The notes: generated by a model from the sequence alone, not told the origin. Shown: positions 21,311 through 34,230, numbered from the stretch's first letter. The stretch: DNA of 64,000 nt from Sulfuricurvum sp. (GCA_030694265.1 JAUXYP010000001.1:496001-560000), one strand, 5' to 3'. A program made the numbers and translations.

Positions 21311-22495
21311 ATGGCAACAGTATTGATTATCGGAGCAGGCGGAGTAGGGCGCGTTGTTGCGCACAAATGTGTCATGAACAGCAGTACATTTGACCGCATT
21401 ATTTTAGCAAGCCGTACACTAAAGCGCTGTGAAGAGATACAAAGCGAATTGCCGACAGGTGCCATTGAAATTGTAACCGTTGATGCAGACAACACTCAAG
21501 AAGTAATCGATCTTATCAAGCGTGTGAATGCGGATATCTTGATCAATGTGGCACTTCCGTATCAAGATCTCACAATCATGGATGCGTGTATCGCTACGAA
21601 TACGCCGTACTTGGATACGGCTAACTATGAACATCCAGACGAAGCAAAATTTGAGTATAAACTCCAATGGGAAAAAGATCAGGCATTCAAAGATGCAGGG
21701 ATTATGGGGTTATTGGGAAGCGGTTTTGATCCGGGTGCTACTAACGTTTTTTGTGCCTATGCTCAAAAACACTATTTTGATGAGATTCACACCATAGATA
21801 TTCTAGACTGTAATGCAGGTGATCACGGCTATGCGTTTGCAACCAATTTCAATCCTGAGATCAACCTACGCGAAGTAAGTGCAAAAGGGCGTTATTGGGA
21901 AAATGGGAAGTGGATCGAAACTGAGCCTATGGAGATTATGCAAGTATGGGATTACCCGGAAGTAGGTCCAAAAGACAGCTATCTGCTCTATCATGAAGAG
22001 ATGGAATCTCTCGTTAAACATATCAAGGGACTGAAGCGCATTCGTTTCTTCATGACGTTTGGTCAAAGCTATCTTACTCACATGAAATGTTTAGAGAATG
22101 TGGGAATGCTGGGGATTAAAGAAGTGGAGCATAAGGGGATGAAAATTGTCCCGATGGAATTTTTGAAAACATTGCTCCCAGACCCTGCTTCATTAGGACC
22201 TCGTACCAAAGGTAAAACTAATATCGGTATCGTAGCTGAGGGTATAAAAGACGGTAAAAAACGTAAAATATACATCTATCAAATCAAAGATCATGAAGAG
22301 TGTTACGCGGAAGTAAAAGCGCAAGGTGTCTCATACACAACCGGAGTTCCTGCTGTTATTGGTGCAAAACTGATGGTTGAAGGAAAATGGAGCGGGAAGG
22401 GTGTATTCAATATGGAACAGCTTGATCCGGATTTCTTTATGGAAGAGATGAACGTCCAAGGATTGCCGTGGAATGTTCGTGAAATGGAGTGCTAG
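21311..22495 (+). CDS. Saccharopine dehydrogenase family; carboxynorspermidine/carboxyspermidine dehydrogenase
   Basis: VLIIGAGGVGRVVAHKC, GFDPGATNVFCAYAQKHYFDEI, GMKIVPMEFLKTLLPDP. Confidence 0.88.
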   Translation: MATVLIIGAGGVGRVVAHKCVMNSSTFDRIILASRTLKRCEEIQSELPTGAIEIVTVDADNTQEVIDLIKRVNADILINVALPYQDLTIMDACIATNTPYLDTANYEHPDEAKFEYKLQWEKDQAFKDAGIMGLLGSGFDPGATNVFCAYAQKHYFDEIHTIDILDCNAGDHGYAFATNFNPEINLREVSAKGRYWENGKWIETEPMEIMQVWDYPEVGPKDSYLLYHEEMESLVKHIKGLKRIRFFMTFGQSYLTHMKCLENVGMLGIKEVEHKGMKIVPMEFLKTLLPDPASLGPRTKGKTNIGIVAEGIKDGKKRKIYIYQIKDHEECYAEVKAQGVSYTTGVPAVIGAKLMVEGKWSGKGVFNMEQLDPDFFMEEMNVQGLPWNVREMEC

Positions 22496-22510
22496 AAATT
22501 ATTTTCTAGC
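22491..22510. terminator. Candidate hairpin shared by convergent genes
   Basis: GCTAGAAA-ttat-TTTCTAGC, 8-bp stem overlapping the stop of the upstream gene. Confidence 0.4.
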
Positions 22511-23743
22511 TCAAGCGGCTTGAATTTCAAATTCATTAGCCTTACAATAGAGTGCATACAATTTGGCCGGAGATAAATTGATCTTCGGGGCCAAATGCTC
22601 TATCATGCTCTGTATTTTCTCTGTTTTTTCTAATTTTTCAGTGATTGCCAAAAAGCGGCCAAGATACCCTTCTCTGCTTAAAAGAGCATCTTCCATTGAC
22701 TTGCTTAATTGAATTTTTTTTACTATTTCATGCATATCTACTTGTAAATAGGTATCTATCAGTGAAAGACTGCCTGTTAAAAAAGCTTCATCACACAGTT
22801 CCGGCTTCCCGTGTGCATTGACCAGCTCGCGCATCATGTTAGCTCTAAAAGTTGCGGCAGCCGAAATGGCATTGTGGAATATACGCTCTTTTGTACCTCC
22901 ATACAAAAACAATCCCAACCATGAACGCAAGCGCGATGGCCCCAACAGATTGAGTATTTGTTTGATACTCGTAATCTCATTTTTAAAATTGTATTTTGAT
23001 GAGTTTATGTAGCGCAATAAATTAAAAGTGAGATCCGGATAGAGTGAAAACTTTTGGGTAACAATATCCATATCGGTAGTCGTATAAAGGGTGTTGATTA
23101 AATCCATCGCATTTGTTACGGATGGTTCTATTTGCTTACCTTCGATAACCGTTGGTTTTTCAAAGAAATAGCCTTGAAAAAGTTCAAAACCTGCTTTTTT
23201 ACAGATTTCAAATACCTCTAAATCTTCAACTTTTTCAGCTAATAAAGTGAGTTTATATGGCTTAAATTTTTTTACTATTTCATCAATTTGTGTAATATCT
23301 GTAGCCATTAAATCTATTTTTATAATGTCGACAAATGGAAAAAGTGTCTTGAAATACTCAATGTTATCATTATCGGGAGAAAAATCATCCAAAGCAAAGC
23401 GGTAGCCAATGTCATGAAGTTGACGCACCCGTTCGGTAATAGCAACTGACATTTTTGTATATTCTAAAATTTCAAAAACAAATTGATCTTTAGGTATCGA
23501 GAGAAGCGCATCGCTTAAAAGAGTATGATCATCAACATTAATATAACCGATTCTATCCCCTATGAGCGAAGAGACACCGATATTATGAACTAAATTTATG
23601 ATTACTCTTGTTGTTGCTTCTGTATCATCTTTGAAAATGGCTTCTGTTGTTCCCTTACTGCGATAGAGAAGCTCATATGCGACACATTTGCCTTCCAAAT
23701 TTAAGATAGGCTGTCTTCCAATAAATGTTTCCAATTGAGTCAT
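22511..23743 (-). CDS. EAL-like/HDOD signalling protein (degenerate EAL)
   Basis: FIGRQPILNLEGKCVAYELLYRS, FALDDFSPDND, HDOD segment LLRYINSSKYNFKNEITSIKQILNLLGPSRLRSWL. Confidence 0.85.
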   Translation of the reverse strand: MTQLETFIGRQPILNLEGKCVAYELLYRSKGTTEAIFKDDTEATTRVIINLVHNIGVSSLIGDRIGYINVDDHTLLSDALLSIPKDQFVFEILEYTKMSVAITERVRQLHDIGYRFALDDFSPDNDNIEYFKTLFPFVDIIKIDLMATDITQIDEIVKKFKPYKLTLLAEKVEDLEVFEICKKAGFELFQGYFFEKPTVIEGKQIEPSVTNAMDLINTLYTTTDMDIVTQKFSLYPDLTFNLLRYINSSKYNFKNEITSIKQILNLLGPSRLRSWLGLFLYGGTKERIFHNAISAAATFRANMMRELVNAHGKPELCDEAFLTGSLSLIDTYLQVDMHEIVKKIQLSKSMEDALLSREGYLGRFLAITEKLEKTEKIQSMIEHLAPKINLSPAKLYALYCKANEFEIQAA

Positions 23744-23831
23744 GAATATAACCTTTTATGTAGCTATAAATTTTATCTAATTATTGTCATATTTATGTAA
23801 TAAAATGTTAATTTCTATTAAGTTAAGACAC

Positions 23832-24641
23832 TTATAATTTTTCTTGAAAAAGTGCGCTCATATATCCTACGACACTTGAAGTATCGCCATTAGCATCAGC
23901 ACTGGTTGAATAGTCAAGCAATATACCCTCTAAATCTTCTTTTTGGGCTGCAAGTAATAAAGCTTTAACCCCGATTGCTCCACATGCTTCACAACCATCT
24001 TCAAATAACTCAATATTTCCTTGTCTAATTGCGTCAATACACATTGCATCAAGAGCGTTGGCATCTTCTTGTGTATGAAAGTGACTGAGATCGGTACTGA
24101 TAACTACCGCATACCGGCGATTTTCGAGCAGATAGCTTATAATCGGCTCCAAAGATTCAACGGTTGCAAATCCATAGACCAACTCCACAACTTTTGCATT
24201 GGGTAAATAATGATGTATAAATGGCATTTGCACTTCTGTACTGTGCTCACTATGTGCTAGTGGATAGCTTACAACATCAAAATTATTTTTAATGTATTGC
24301 ACAAGATTTGTGTCAATTGCTATATCACCCATTGGCGTTTCATAGAGTTCATCCTCCGTAATACTAATGCCTTTGAGGCCGACATGATGGGACGGTCCGA
24401 TAACCACGACGGTATCAACAGGAGACCCTGCGAGAACGCGATATGCCATATTAGCGGTAAAACCAGAAACTTCCCACTCTCCATGAGGTACGATAATGCC
24501 ATAGGTTACTAACATATCCAGTCGCCACATCATTTCTGGAGTTTCTTCAAGTGTACGGGTAAAATGATGAAGCATTTTGGTTATTAACAGTGGATCAGAT
24601 GAGTATAAATTATCTGCGTAATGCATATGACGTTTTCTCAT
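23832..24641 (-). CDS. AmmeMemoRadiSam system protein B (Memo family)
   Basis: VIGPSHHVGLKGISI, HSTEVQMPFIHHYLP, VISTDLSHFHTQEDA. Confidence 0.9.
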   Translation of the reverse strand: MRKRHMHYADNLYSSDPLLITKMLHHFTRTLEETPEMMWRLDMLVTYGIIVPHGEWEVSGFTANMAYRVLAGSPVDTVVVIGPSHHVGLKGISITEDELYETPMGDIAIDTNLVQYIKNNFDVVSYPLAHSEHSTEVQMPFIHHYLPNAKVVELVYGFATVESLEPIISYLLENRRYAVVISTDLSHFHTQEDANALDAMCIDAIRQGNIELFEDGCEACGAIGVKALLLAAQKEDLEGILLDYSTSADANGDTSSVVGYMSALFQEKL

Positions 24642-24810
24642 CTATCCTCCTAATATTTTAAATATTCTATCACAATTAATTATCTGATGGTATTATGGAA
24701 CTGAACTTGCTGATAAAAATAAAAGATGGCATAAATAAGTAATGAACTAAGTCAAAAAATTGATTTTTACACTACAATATGCTTTATAAATACGCAGGGG
24801 ACTTGGTAAA

Positions 24811-25566
24811 GTGGATAGAAGAACGTTTATGGCCCTAAGTGCTTTATCTGCTGGAAATGCCTTATGGGGTACGATGGAAGAAGTTGATACGACTGTAACA
24901 GGTGGACGTATTGATTTTACCGTTAGATCCCTTCTTAATAAACTCACCATCGTTCAAAATCAAGTGGGCTATGTTCAGTTTAATATACTTAGTTTCGATG
25001 AACTTTTAAAAACTGCAGCACGTTGTAAAAAACCATTGACGAGAGATGAAATTGCATTTATTGAATCTATTTTTTATGGCGACCCTCGCAAGTATGGTTT
25101 TTTCGGTGAGCGAACCGTTCCTCAATTAACGGTAGTCACCCCGAAAAAAGATGTTGTGTATGTTGATAAGACAGGACATTTCCTTATGAAGGGAGCTGCT
25201 ACTGAAAAATATGCGCAGATTAAGCGTCTCATTGGCCCTGATCTCGTCCTCACTTCTGGCGTTCGGTTACCGGTCAAACAACTTTTATTATTTGTCAAAA
25301 AAATGGCCAATTCAGGTGGAGATCTTCGTCTAGCTTCCAATTCTATTGCACCTCCAGGATTTACCTTTCACAGTGTCGGAGATTTTGATATTGGAAAAGT
25401 GGGGCTTGGACAATACAATTTCACCGAAAAATTTCAAGAAACAGATGTATTTAAAAAACTTTACGATGGCGGGTATATTGCTATTCGCTATACCGCCAAC
25501 AATCTCTTTGGTGTCCGTTATGAACCATGGCATATCAAAGTTACCGGTGGATTTGAAACAGCCTAA
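24811..25566 (+). CDS. M15B-type D-alanyl-D-alanine carboxypeptidase family protein with RR-containing signal peptide
   Basis: MDRRTFMALSALSAGNALWG; IAPPGFTFHSVGDFDIG...RYEPWHIKV (VanY-like metal-ligand layout). Confidence 0.7.
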   Translation: MDRRTFMALSALSAGNALWGTMEEVDTTVTGGRIDFTVRSLLNKLTIVQNQVGYVQFNILSFDELLKTAARCKKPLTRDEIAFIESIFYGDPRKYGFFGERTVPQLTVVTPKKDVVYVDKTGHFLMKGAATEKYAQIKRLIGPDLVLTSGVRLPVKQLLLFVKKMANSGGDLRLASNSIAPPGFTFHSVGDFDIGKVGLGQYNFTEKFQETDVFKKLYDGGYIAIRYTANNLFGVRYEPWHIKVTGGFETA

Positions 25567-25613
25567 TCTGTGAGTATGGTACAATCACGCCATTAAAACT
25601 CAAGGATTTTCGG

Positions 25614-26759
25614 ATGGCCGGTATCGATTTCTCTCAACTTTCCCACACTCCCTGCTATATTTGTGAAGAGGCTCTTTTAGAAAAAAATCTTCAGCTTTTA
25701 AACCGTGTTCAAAAAGAGTCCGGTGCCAAAGTTATCCTTGCGTTGAAAGGATTTGCTATGTGGTCGACATTCGATCTTGTAGGCAAATACTTACAAGGGT
25801 GTACAGCAAGCGGTCTCCATGAAGCTAAACTAGCCCGTGAAAAGATGAATAAAGAAGTTCATACCTATTCACCCGCATTCAAAGAAGATGAGATTGATGA
25901 AATTGCTCGCATTAGCGATGATATAGTCTTTAACTCGCCGGCACAGTTTCATCGCTATTATGAGCGTGTAAAAGCCATCAACCCATCAATTTCTGTTTCT
26001 TTACGCGTTAATCCTGAGTATTCCTCTTCTCCTGTTGATCTGTACAATCCATGCGGTCTATACAGTCGATTAGGGACAACTATAGCTAATTTTGATGAAT
26101 CACTTGTATGTAAACTGGATGGTTTGAATTTTCATGCTTTATGTGAACAAAATGTGGATGCTCTAGAAGGTGTTTTGGAAGCATTTGAGGCTAAATTTGG
26201 TCCGTATATTGATGGTTTGAAATACGTTAATTTTGGAGGAGGGCATCATATTACACGCATTGATTATGATGTTGATCGTCTAATTTCTGTTATCAAAGCA
26301 TTTAAAAAACGTCACAATAATATTATGGTTTATCTTGAGCCGGGAGAAGCTGTAGGCTGGCAGACAGGGCCGTTGGTAGCTTCTGTTCTTGATATCGTTC
26401 ATAACGGTATGGATATCGCTATTCTTGATACGTCTGCTGAAGCCCATATGCCCGACACACTTGCAATGCCGTATCGTGCAGCTATTAGAGATGCAGGAGA
26501 ATCAGGTGAAAAAGCGTATACGTATCGTTTAGGCGGTAATACTTGTCTTGCAGGGGACATAATGGGGGATTATTCGTTTGATACGCCCTTAACCATTGGT
26601 GATAAGATTATATTTGAAGATCAAATCCATTATACATTTGTTAAAAATACGACTTTCAATGGTGTAAAGCTTCCATCTATTGCCCTATGGACAAAAGAGG
26701 GAGAAGTTAAAATTATTCATGAATTTGGGTACGAAGACTATAAAAATCGCCTTTCATAA
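25614..26759 (+). CDS. nspC: Carboxynorspermidine decarboxylase
   Basis: ALKGFAMWSTFDLVGKYLQGCTASGLHEAKLA, LNFHALCEQ, GEAVGWQTGPLVASVLDIV, GNTCLAGDIMGDY. Confidence 0.94.
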   Translation: MAGIDFSQLSHTPCYICEEALLEKNLQLLNRVQKESGAKVILALKGFAMWSTFDLVGKYLQGCTASGLHEAKLAREKMNKEVHTYSPAFKEDEIDEIARISDDIVFNSPAQFHRYYERVKAINPSISVSLRVNPEYSSSPVDLYNPCGLYSRLGTTIANFDESLVCKLDGLNFHALCEQNVDALEGVLEAFEAKFGPYIDGLKYVNFGGGHHITRIDYDVDRLISVIKAFKKRHNNIMVYLEPGEAVGWQTGPLVASVLDIVHNGMDIAILDTSAEAHMPDTLAMPYRAAIRDAGESGEKAYTYRLGGNTCLAGDIMGDYSFDTPLTIGDKIIFEDQIHYTFVKNTTFNGVKLPSIALWTKEGEVKIIHEFGYEDYKNRLS

Positions 26760-26774
26760 TATAAATGCTTTCAT

Positions 26775-28172
26775 CTATCGCTTGGTCAGTACCAATGCCA
26801 GTGCGTTCGCAATACGTTGGTAGGTTTCTTTGAGCGGTTCAATTTGTTCGTTAAGTATTATTTTGGCTTCTGATTCATGTCTCAATTTTTTTTGTTGTCG
26901 TGCGAGTTCAATGGTTGTATTCGCAATACGGTTTTTGATCAGATAAAGTTCATTTTCTTCTGTTCTTCTCATAGATAAAAGCTCTTCATGACGCTTTTGC
27001 TGTGATAAGTCACTATCATTTTTATTTTGAAAATTGATTAAATCACTGTCAGCTACTTGTTTAATGATTTTATCAATTTTAGTTTCTTGTAATTCTTCAT
27101 TATTTTTTTCAGATAAGAAATTTTTATTTGATTGTGCCAGCTGCTCTTTAACACCCGATATAATATTATTTTGCGAAATGATTCGTAATTTAGCTTGTTT
27201 ATACTGCATTAAAATAGACAAAATAGTAACATAATTCCATGTTTGCTGCTTTGAGTCAACAATGGCGTATTTCTTTGTTTTCTTCCCAGTGGCATCAATT
27301 AGTACATTGTCAGAAAAATTTTTAATAAATAGTTCCGCATTTTTATCCCTATTTTCAATAAAATTCAAAAGATTTTTTGCCGTATACAGTAGGATTTGAT
27401 CGAAATATTTACGTAAAACATACCCCGTAAAACCCTCTATTTTATCTCGATCAACAGGAGAGATAACATCAATAAGGAGTATCTCGATCATCCCACGAAA
27501 TACTGGGATAAATGTTTTGGTAAAGGTCGCATTGTCAATTATTGAAAAGTTTAGTTTTTCATCCAGAACTTCACCTAGAATGGATTCAATATCTTTCCAC
27601 ATTCCATTTGGAAAATATGTCTGATACAGTGCATCTAGCTCTTCTGCAGATTCTCCGGCGAATCGTTTGTCTTTTCCATTAGGGAGTTTTTTGGGAGGGG
27701 TGAAATAGCGTATCCACATACGACCGCGTAAAAAGAAAATAATATCTTTGTCACTAAGTCCAAAAATGGCCTGTGTTTGACTACGTGTGAGCGTACGAGC
27801 TTTTGATATGGTTATGTTTTTATCTAAAAACAGTTTGAATAATGAATTTTTAATTTCTTCGGGTATCAATAATAAAAAGGGGAGAACATTATAGTTCTCT
27901 TTTTGATTTGCTATGTTTATTAAAAGTTTTGAATTATTGTAAAGTAATCGGTCAAATTGTTCGGAACCGGTATCATCAAGAAAATATTTTGTTATTGAGC
28001 AGTTATGCAAAGTGATATCGACAGAAACGCGTTGAAAACTCAGATTAAAGTAGTCTACAATGGCCTCTATCATTGTCCCTTTTTTAAGATCAAAAAGCTG
28101 TTCATCATTAGAAATATTAAGTTTATTGAGTAAAGTGTTGTAGTGTGTTTTAGTGAAATCCAATGCATACAA
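26775..28172 (-). CDS. Large hypothetical protein with C-terminal coiled coil
   Basis: 465-aa ORF; no family recognised. Confidence 0.6.
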   Translation of the reverse strand: MYALDFTKTHYNTLLNKLNISNDEQLFDLKKGTMIEAIVDYFNLSFQRVSVDITLHNCSITKYFLDDTGSEQFDRLLYNNSKLLINIANQKENYNVLPFLLLIPEEIKNSLFKLFLDKNITISKARTLTRSQTQAIFGLSDKDIIFFLRGRMWIRYFTPPKKLPNGKDKRFAGESAEELDALYQTYFPNGMWKDIESILGEVLDEKLNFSIIDNATFTKTFIPVFRGMIEILLIDVISPVDRDKIEGFTGYVLRKYFDQILLYTAKNLLNFIENRDKNAELFIKNFSDNVLIDATGKKTKKYAIVDSKQQTWNYVTILSILMQYKQAKLRIISQNNIISGVKEQLAQSNKNFLSEKNNEELQETKIDKIIKQVADSDLINFQNKNDSDLSQQKRHEELLSMRRTEENELYLIKNRIANTTIELARQQKKLRHESEAKIILNEQIEPLKETYQRIANALALVLTKR

Positions 28173-28234
28173 GTCATGAGGTAGATAGGTTTTTAAAATA
28201 TCTATTATCTGAACGACAGCTTTAGCTTTAATGG

Positions 28235-29145
28235 TTAATCCTTTATTAATCGAATAGCCGCATAAACAGCATTTACATAACTTGCGGTAGCTGCTTTGTG
28301 TTCATAGGCGATATCAAAGGCTGTTCCATGATCCACCGACGTGCGGATAATCGGAAGTCCCAGAGATACATTGATGCTTTCATCAAAATAGAGTGCTTTC
28401 AGCGGTCCTAACCCTTGATCATGATACATGGCAATGTAATAGGTGAAACGATCTCTCTGATGTGGAGTAAAAGCAACATCAGGGACCAATGGACCTGTGA
28501 AAATATTTTTACCGATTTTATCGTTGACATTTAAAATGGCCTCTTCAATAAAGCGTTCTTCATCCCCTAATACACCGTTATCACCTGCGTGAGGATTTAG
28601 CCCAAGAACTCCAACGGATTGGGCACCGATACTGTCATAAAAACGGATCATAAAATCACTGAGTTGTGCAACATTAACATGCTCCATTACTTCTCGCAGT
28701 GGGATGTGCTCGGTAAAAAGTGCCACGTACATTTTTTCGCATCCCAGCATCATGATCGCTTCTTGCTTGAAGATATCCCTGAGTGCATCTGTATGCCCCA
28801 CATAATTGATTCCAGCCATCTTCCATGCTTCTTTATGGATGGGTAGCGTTACAATCGCATCTACGGCACCTGATTTTGCCAAATTTACAGCACTCATAAA
28901 AGAATCATAACTGTATTTTCCACTAAACTCAGAGACTTCTCCTGGAATAATCGTAAATTCACCTGAGACTTTGTACATATGAAAATCATTAGGAATCTGT
29001 CTTTTTAGTATGCCGGCTGATTGGTGTGCCATCGTATAATTGATACAATACATCGGTTCACACAGTGTTTTTATATGTTCGTGTGCTTTGAGAATGATTT
29101 CAAATCCTACACCGTTGAGATCGCCCACGCTTATGGCAATTCGTT

Positions 29146-29158
<13 letters not shown>
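28235..29158 (-). CDS. pdxA: 4-hydroxythreonine-4-phosphate dehydrogenase
   Basis: ISVGDLNGVGFEIILKA, YVGHTDALRDIF, GLNPHAGDNGVLG, YHDQGLGPLKAL. Confidence 0.95.
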
Positions 29159-31078
<1,920 letters not shown>

Positions 31079-31124
31079 TTATCGAACTTGGGTAAAATTC
31101 ACGTATTTAAAATTAAGAGCATCA

Positions 31125-32927
31125 ATGAATCATAAGTACAAAGTACTCAAAAGCGTTTTCGGACACGCTTCTTTTAGAGCATTTCAAGAAGAAGCCGTGG
31201 ATGCTATCGTGGACGGCCGAGATATAATGATGATACTTCCTACTGGTGCTGGGAAGTCTCTATGTTATCAGCTTCCCTCATTGCTTATGAATGGGGTTAC
31301 TGTAGTTATCTCACCACTTTTAGCCTTAATGCATGATCAGATTACGGCATTAAGCGCTTTTGGAATAGACGCTGCAATGATCTCTTCGATGCAAACTCCG
31401 GATGAAATACGAGCAATTGTTCAACGTGCCAAAGAGGCTAAACTTAAGTTTTTATACGTCGCACCCGAGAGGTTGAAAAGCGGTGAATTTATACATTTCT
31501 TAACCACTATACCTATCGATTTTTTTGTAGTAGATGAAGCACACTGTGTGAGTGAATGGGGACATGAATTTAGAGAAGATTATCGTCAATTACACCGTTT
31601 ACGTGAATTATTCCCTACAGTTCCTATAGCCGCTTTTACCGCAACCGCAACGCATCTTGTAGAACAAGATATACTCACGCAGCTTCGTCTTAATAATCCG
31701 GTGTTAATACGGGCAAAGGTACGTCGTGACAATCTGCATATCAGTGCGCACCATAGAAATGGAAACGGCAGAGAACAATTACTCGAATTTCTCTCAAAAT
31801 ATGAAAATGAATGCGGTATCGTATATACATTTACACGTAAAGAGGCCCAAAGTATTGCCGAATTTTTATCTGCCAAAAAAATTCCTGCACAAGCTTATCA
31901 CGCGGGATTGCCTACAGAGCAAAAAAACGAAACTTACCGTGCCTTCTTAAATGATGAAATTAGGGTAGTAGTGGCTACCGTAGCATTTGGAATGGGAATC
32001 GATAAAAGTAACATTCGTTTCGTAGTCCATACAACCCTTCCCAAAACGATAGAAAATTATTATCAAGAAATTGGAAGGGCTGGCCGTGATGGATTGGATG
32101 CTTCAACATTGCTCCTTTTTTCTGCGTCTGATTTTTCTGATAGAAAACGGATGATCGATACACAAAGTGATTCTGCCTATAAAAAGCTGGCATTTGATAA
32201 ATTGGAAGCAACCGCTAGATTTGCCTCCTCAGAAATATGTCGACATATGCTGATAGCCGAGTATTTTGATGATAGTTCGTCAGCTTGTGCCACACAATGT
32301 GATAACTGTTTAGAAAAAGATAAGCAAAGCGTTGACATCACTCAAGATGCTCTTAAACTCCTCTCATGTGTTTATCGCAGTGGTCAGCGGTTTGGACTGC
32401 ATTATGCAGTGGATATTTTGTTGGGACTTGTAAATGAAAAAATAGAACAAAATGGTCACGATACACTAAGTGTATACGGCATAGGTAAAGATAACAGCCG
32501 TCATTACTGGTTAACACTGGGGGATAGACTTCTAGAATTAAAAGCGTTAAGGCAGGGTGACTTTAGAGTTCTACTCCTCGATTCGTATGGTATGGACATT
32601 ATTAAAAAGTCACTTAGTGTTACGATACGTGAAGAACGATTAGTAGAGCAAAAACGACATATGAAACCATCAAGAGCAACAGACTCTTCAGATGAACAAC
32701 ACGGTATTTTTGAACAATTAAGAGGGTTGCGTTCTGCAATCGCCAAACATAATGGCGTGCCGCCATATGTCGTTTTTAGTGATAAAACACTTCAGGAAAT
32801 GGCCCAAACACTTCCTCAAAGCAAAACCGAGATGTTGCAAGTAGGCGGAATAGGGGATGTTAAGTTTGAAAGATACGGAGAAGAGTTTTTAGCGTTGTGC
32901 GGATCTATAAAAGAGCTGGCTCTCTAA
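31125..32927 (+). CDS. recQ: ATP-dependent DNA helicase RecQ
   Basis: LPTGAGKSLCYQLP, DEAHCVSEWGHEFREDYRQL, VATVAFGMGIDKSNIR, YYQEIGRAGRDGLDA; start at MNHKYKVLK. Confidence 0.94.
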   Translation: MNHKYKVLKSVFGHASFRAFQEEAVDAIVDGRDIMMILPTGAGKSLCYQLPSLLMNGVTVVISPLLALMHDQITALSAFGIDAAMISSMQTPDEIRAIVQRAKEAKLKFLYVAPERLKSGEFIHFLTTIPIDFFVVDEAHCVSEWGHEFREDYRQLHRLRELFPTVPIAAFTATATHLVEQDILTQLRLNNPVLIRAKVRRDNLHISAHHRNGNGREQLLEFLSKYENECGIVYTFTRKEAQSIAEFLSAKKIPAQAYHAGLPTEQKNETYRAFLNDEIRVVVATVAFGMGIDKSNIRFVVHTTLPKTIENYYQEIGRAGRDGLDASTLLLFSASDFSDRKRMIDTQSDSAYKKLAFDKLEATARFASSEICRHMLIAEYFDDSSSACATQCDNCLEKDKQSVDITQDALKLLSCVYRSGQRFGLHYAVDILLGLVNEKIEQNGHDTLSVYGIGKDNSRHYWLTLGDRLLELKALRQGDFRVLLLDSYGMDIIKKSLSVTIREERLVEQKRHMKPSRATDSSDEQHGIFEQLRGLRSAIAKHNGVPPYVVFSDKTLQEMAQTLPQSKTEMLQVGGIGDVKFERYGEEFLALCGSIKELAL

Positions 32928-33137
32928 TTACTTTTCCCACGCAGATTTTAATTTTTTTGTATAGTATGCTAATGCTTCTTCACGTTGCATACGTTTTGGC
33001 TTGTCTTTGATATGAAGCGTGGAAACAAATTGACCATGTATCATACGTATAGATAGGAATTCATCATGCAGGCATTCACCCAATGTTCTTCCGTTTGGAC
33101 TTTCGATTGTAATGAGGTCATCTTTTTTAATTTTCAT
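32928..33137 (-). CDS. Small hypothetical protein
   Basis: 69-aa ORF abutting recQ stop. Confidence 0.5.
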   Translation of the reverse strand: MKIKKDDLITIESPNGRTLGECLHDEFLSIRMIHGQFVSTLHIKDKPKRMQREEALAYYTKKLKSAWEK

Positions 33138-33332
33138 GCGTTATCGTGATAACCTTTTCTATCGGAGTTAAACTTAATTATTTATATAGAATAATACTCT
33201 ATTTTTTACGATATAGTTGAAATTGATAAATATATTGGCTAAATTTTAGTCTATTTAGGGTAAATATTCAAAATTATGTTATTAATTAATTAATGATGTT
33301 GATTTATAGTAATAAATAAAGAAGAAATGTGA

Positions 33333-33407
33333 TGGTGACTCCAAGGGGATTTGAACCCCTGTGACCAGGATGAAAACCTGGGATCCTAACCGTTAGATGA
33401 TGGAGCC
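33333..33407 (-). tRNA. tRNA-Glu (anticodon TTC)
   Basis: Minus strand GGCTCCATCATCTAACGGTTAGGATCCCAGGTTTTCATCCTGG...GGTTCAAATCCCCTTGGAGTCACCA, complete cloverleaf with encoded CCA. Confidence 0.96.
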
Positions 33408-33536
33408 ACTTAAAAGTGAATGCGGTTTTAAAGGAAGGATCAATTCCTGAGCCGAAATTATAGTGAACGATAACTAAAATAAAACTAAAACCTGTAGAAA
33501 AATTACAGATTTTAGCAGGAGAATAGGGGAGTGAAA

Positions 33537-34085
33537 TTAATCGTTGTAGAATGAACGCAATGCGCGGATAATAACAGCATTTTTTGAGATACTCTCAGCT
33601 TTTGCATTATCATCAACCAACTCATAGACATCAAGTGGCAAAGAAATAGAGAAGGTTTTTGTTTCAATTTTTTTACGTTTTGCTATCATTGCCGTAATAT
33701 TTTGAAGCATTTCTAGGATTTTTTTCGTATCAATAGGCTTTTGAATAAAACTATTAACACCAACTTCAATCGATTCAGAAATTTTTTGGATGTCATTACT
33801 TGCAGAAATAACAATAATGATTTGTGATGGATTGATAGAACGAATACGACGAGCAAGCTCGATCCCATCAATTTCAGGCATTACGATATCAACAAATACG
33901 ATATCCGGATTGAATTTTTCATACATACGTAATGCTTCAGCACCATTATAAGCCGATGTTACATCAGCAAAAAAGTTTTTGAAAGTAGAACTTAGAAGGT
34001 CATTCGCGACAACTTCATCCTCTACGATCATCGCAGTGAGTTTTTTGGTTTGCTCAGTTAACTGAATTAAATCAATATTCGACAT
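33537..34085 (-). CDS. Response regulator with short C-terminal ribbon-helix-helix-like segment
   Basis: Receiver DMP (AMIVEDEV, VFVDIVMPEIDGIEL) plus ETKTFSISLPLDVYELVDDNAKAESISKNAVIIRALRSFY, CopG-like. Confidence 0.75.
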   Translation of the reverse strand: MSNIDLIQLTEQTKKLTAMIVEDEVVANDLLSSTFKNFFADVTSAYNGAEALRMYEKFNPDIVFVDIVMPEIDGIELARRIRSINPSQIIIVISASNDIQKISESIEVGVNSFIQKPIDTKKILEMLQNITAMIAKRKKIETKTFSISLPLDVYELVDDNAKAESISKNAVIIRALRSFYND

Positions 34086-34230
34086 AGATAGTTCCCCCAA
34101 TTTTTATACAATGATATCAATACGACACCATTGTGTTATATAGTGAAATTATATAACACAACCATTATTAACAACTTAAAGAAAAGAAATTACCATTCAA
34201 AATCTACCTTATTAGAAACATAATAAACAG

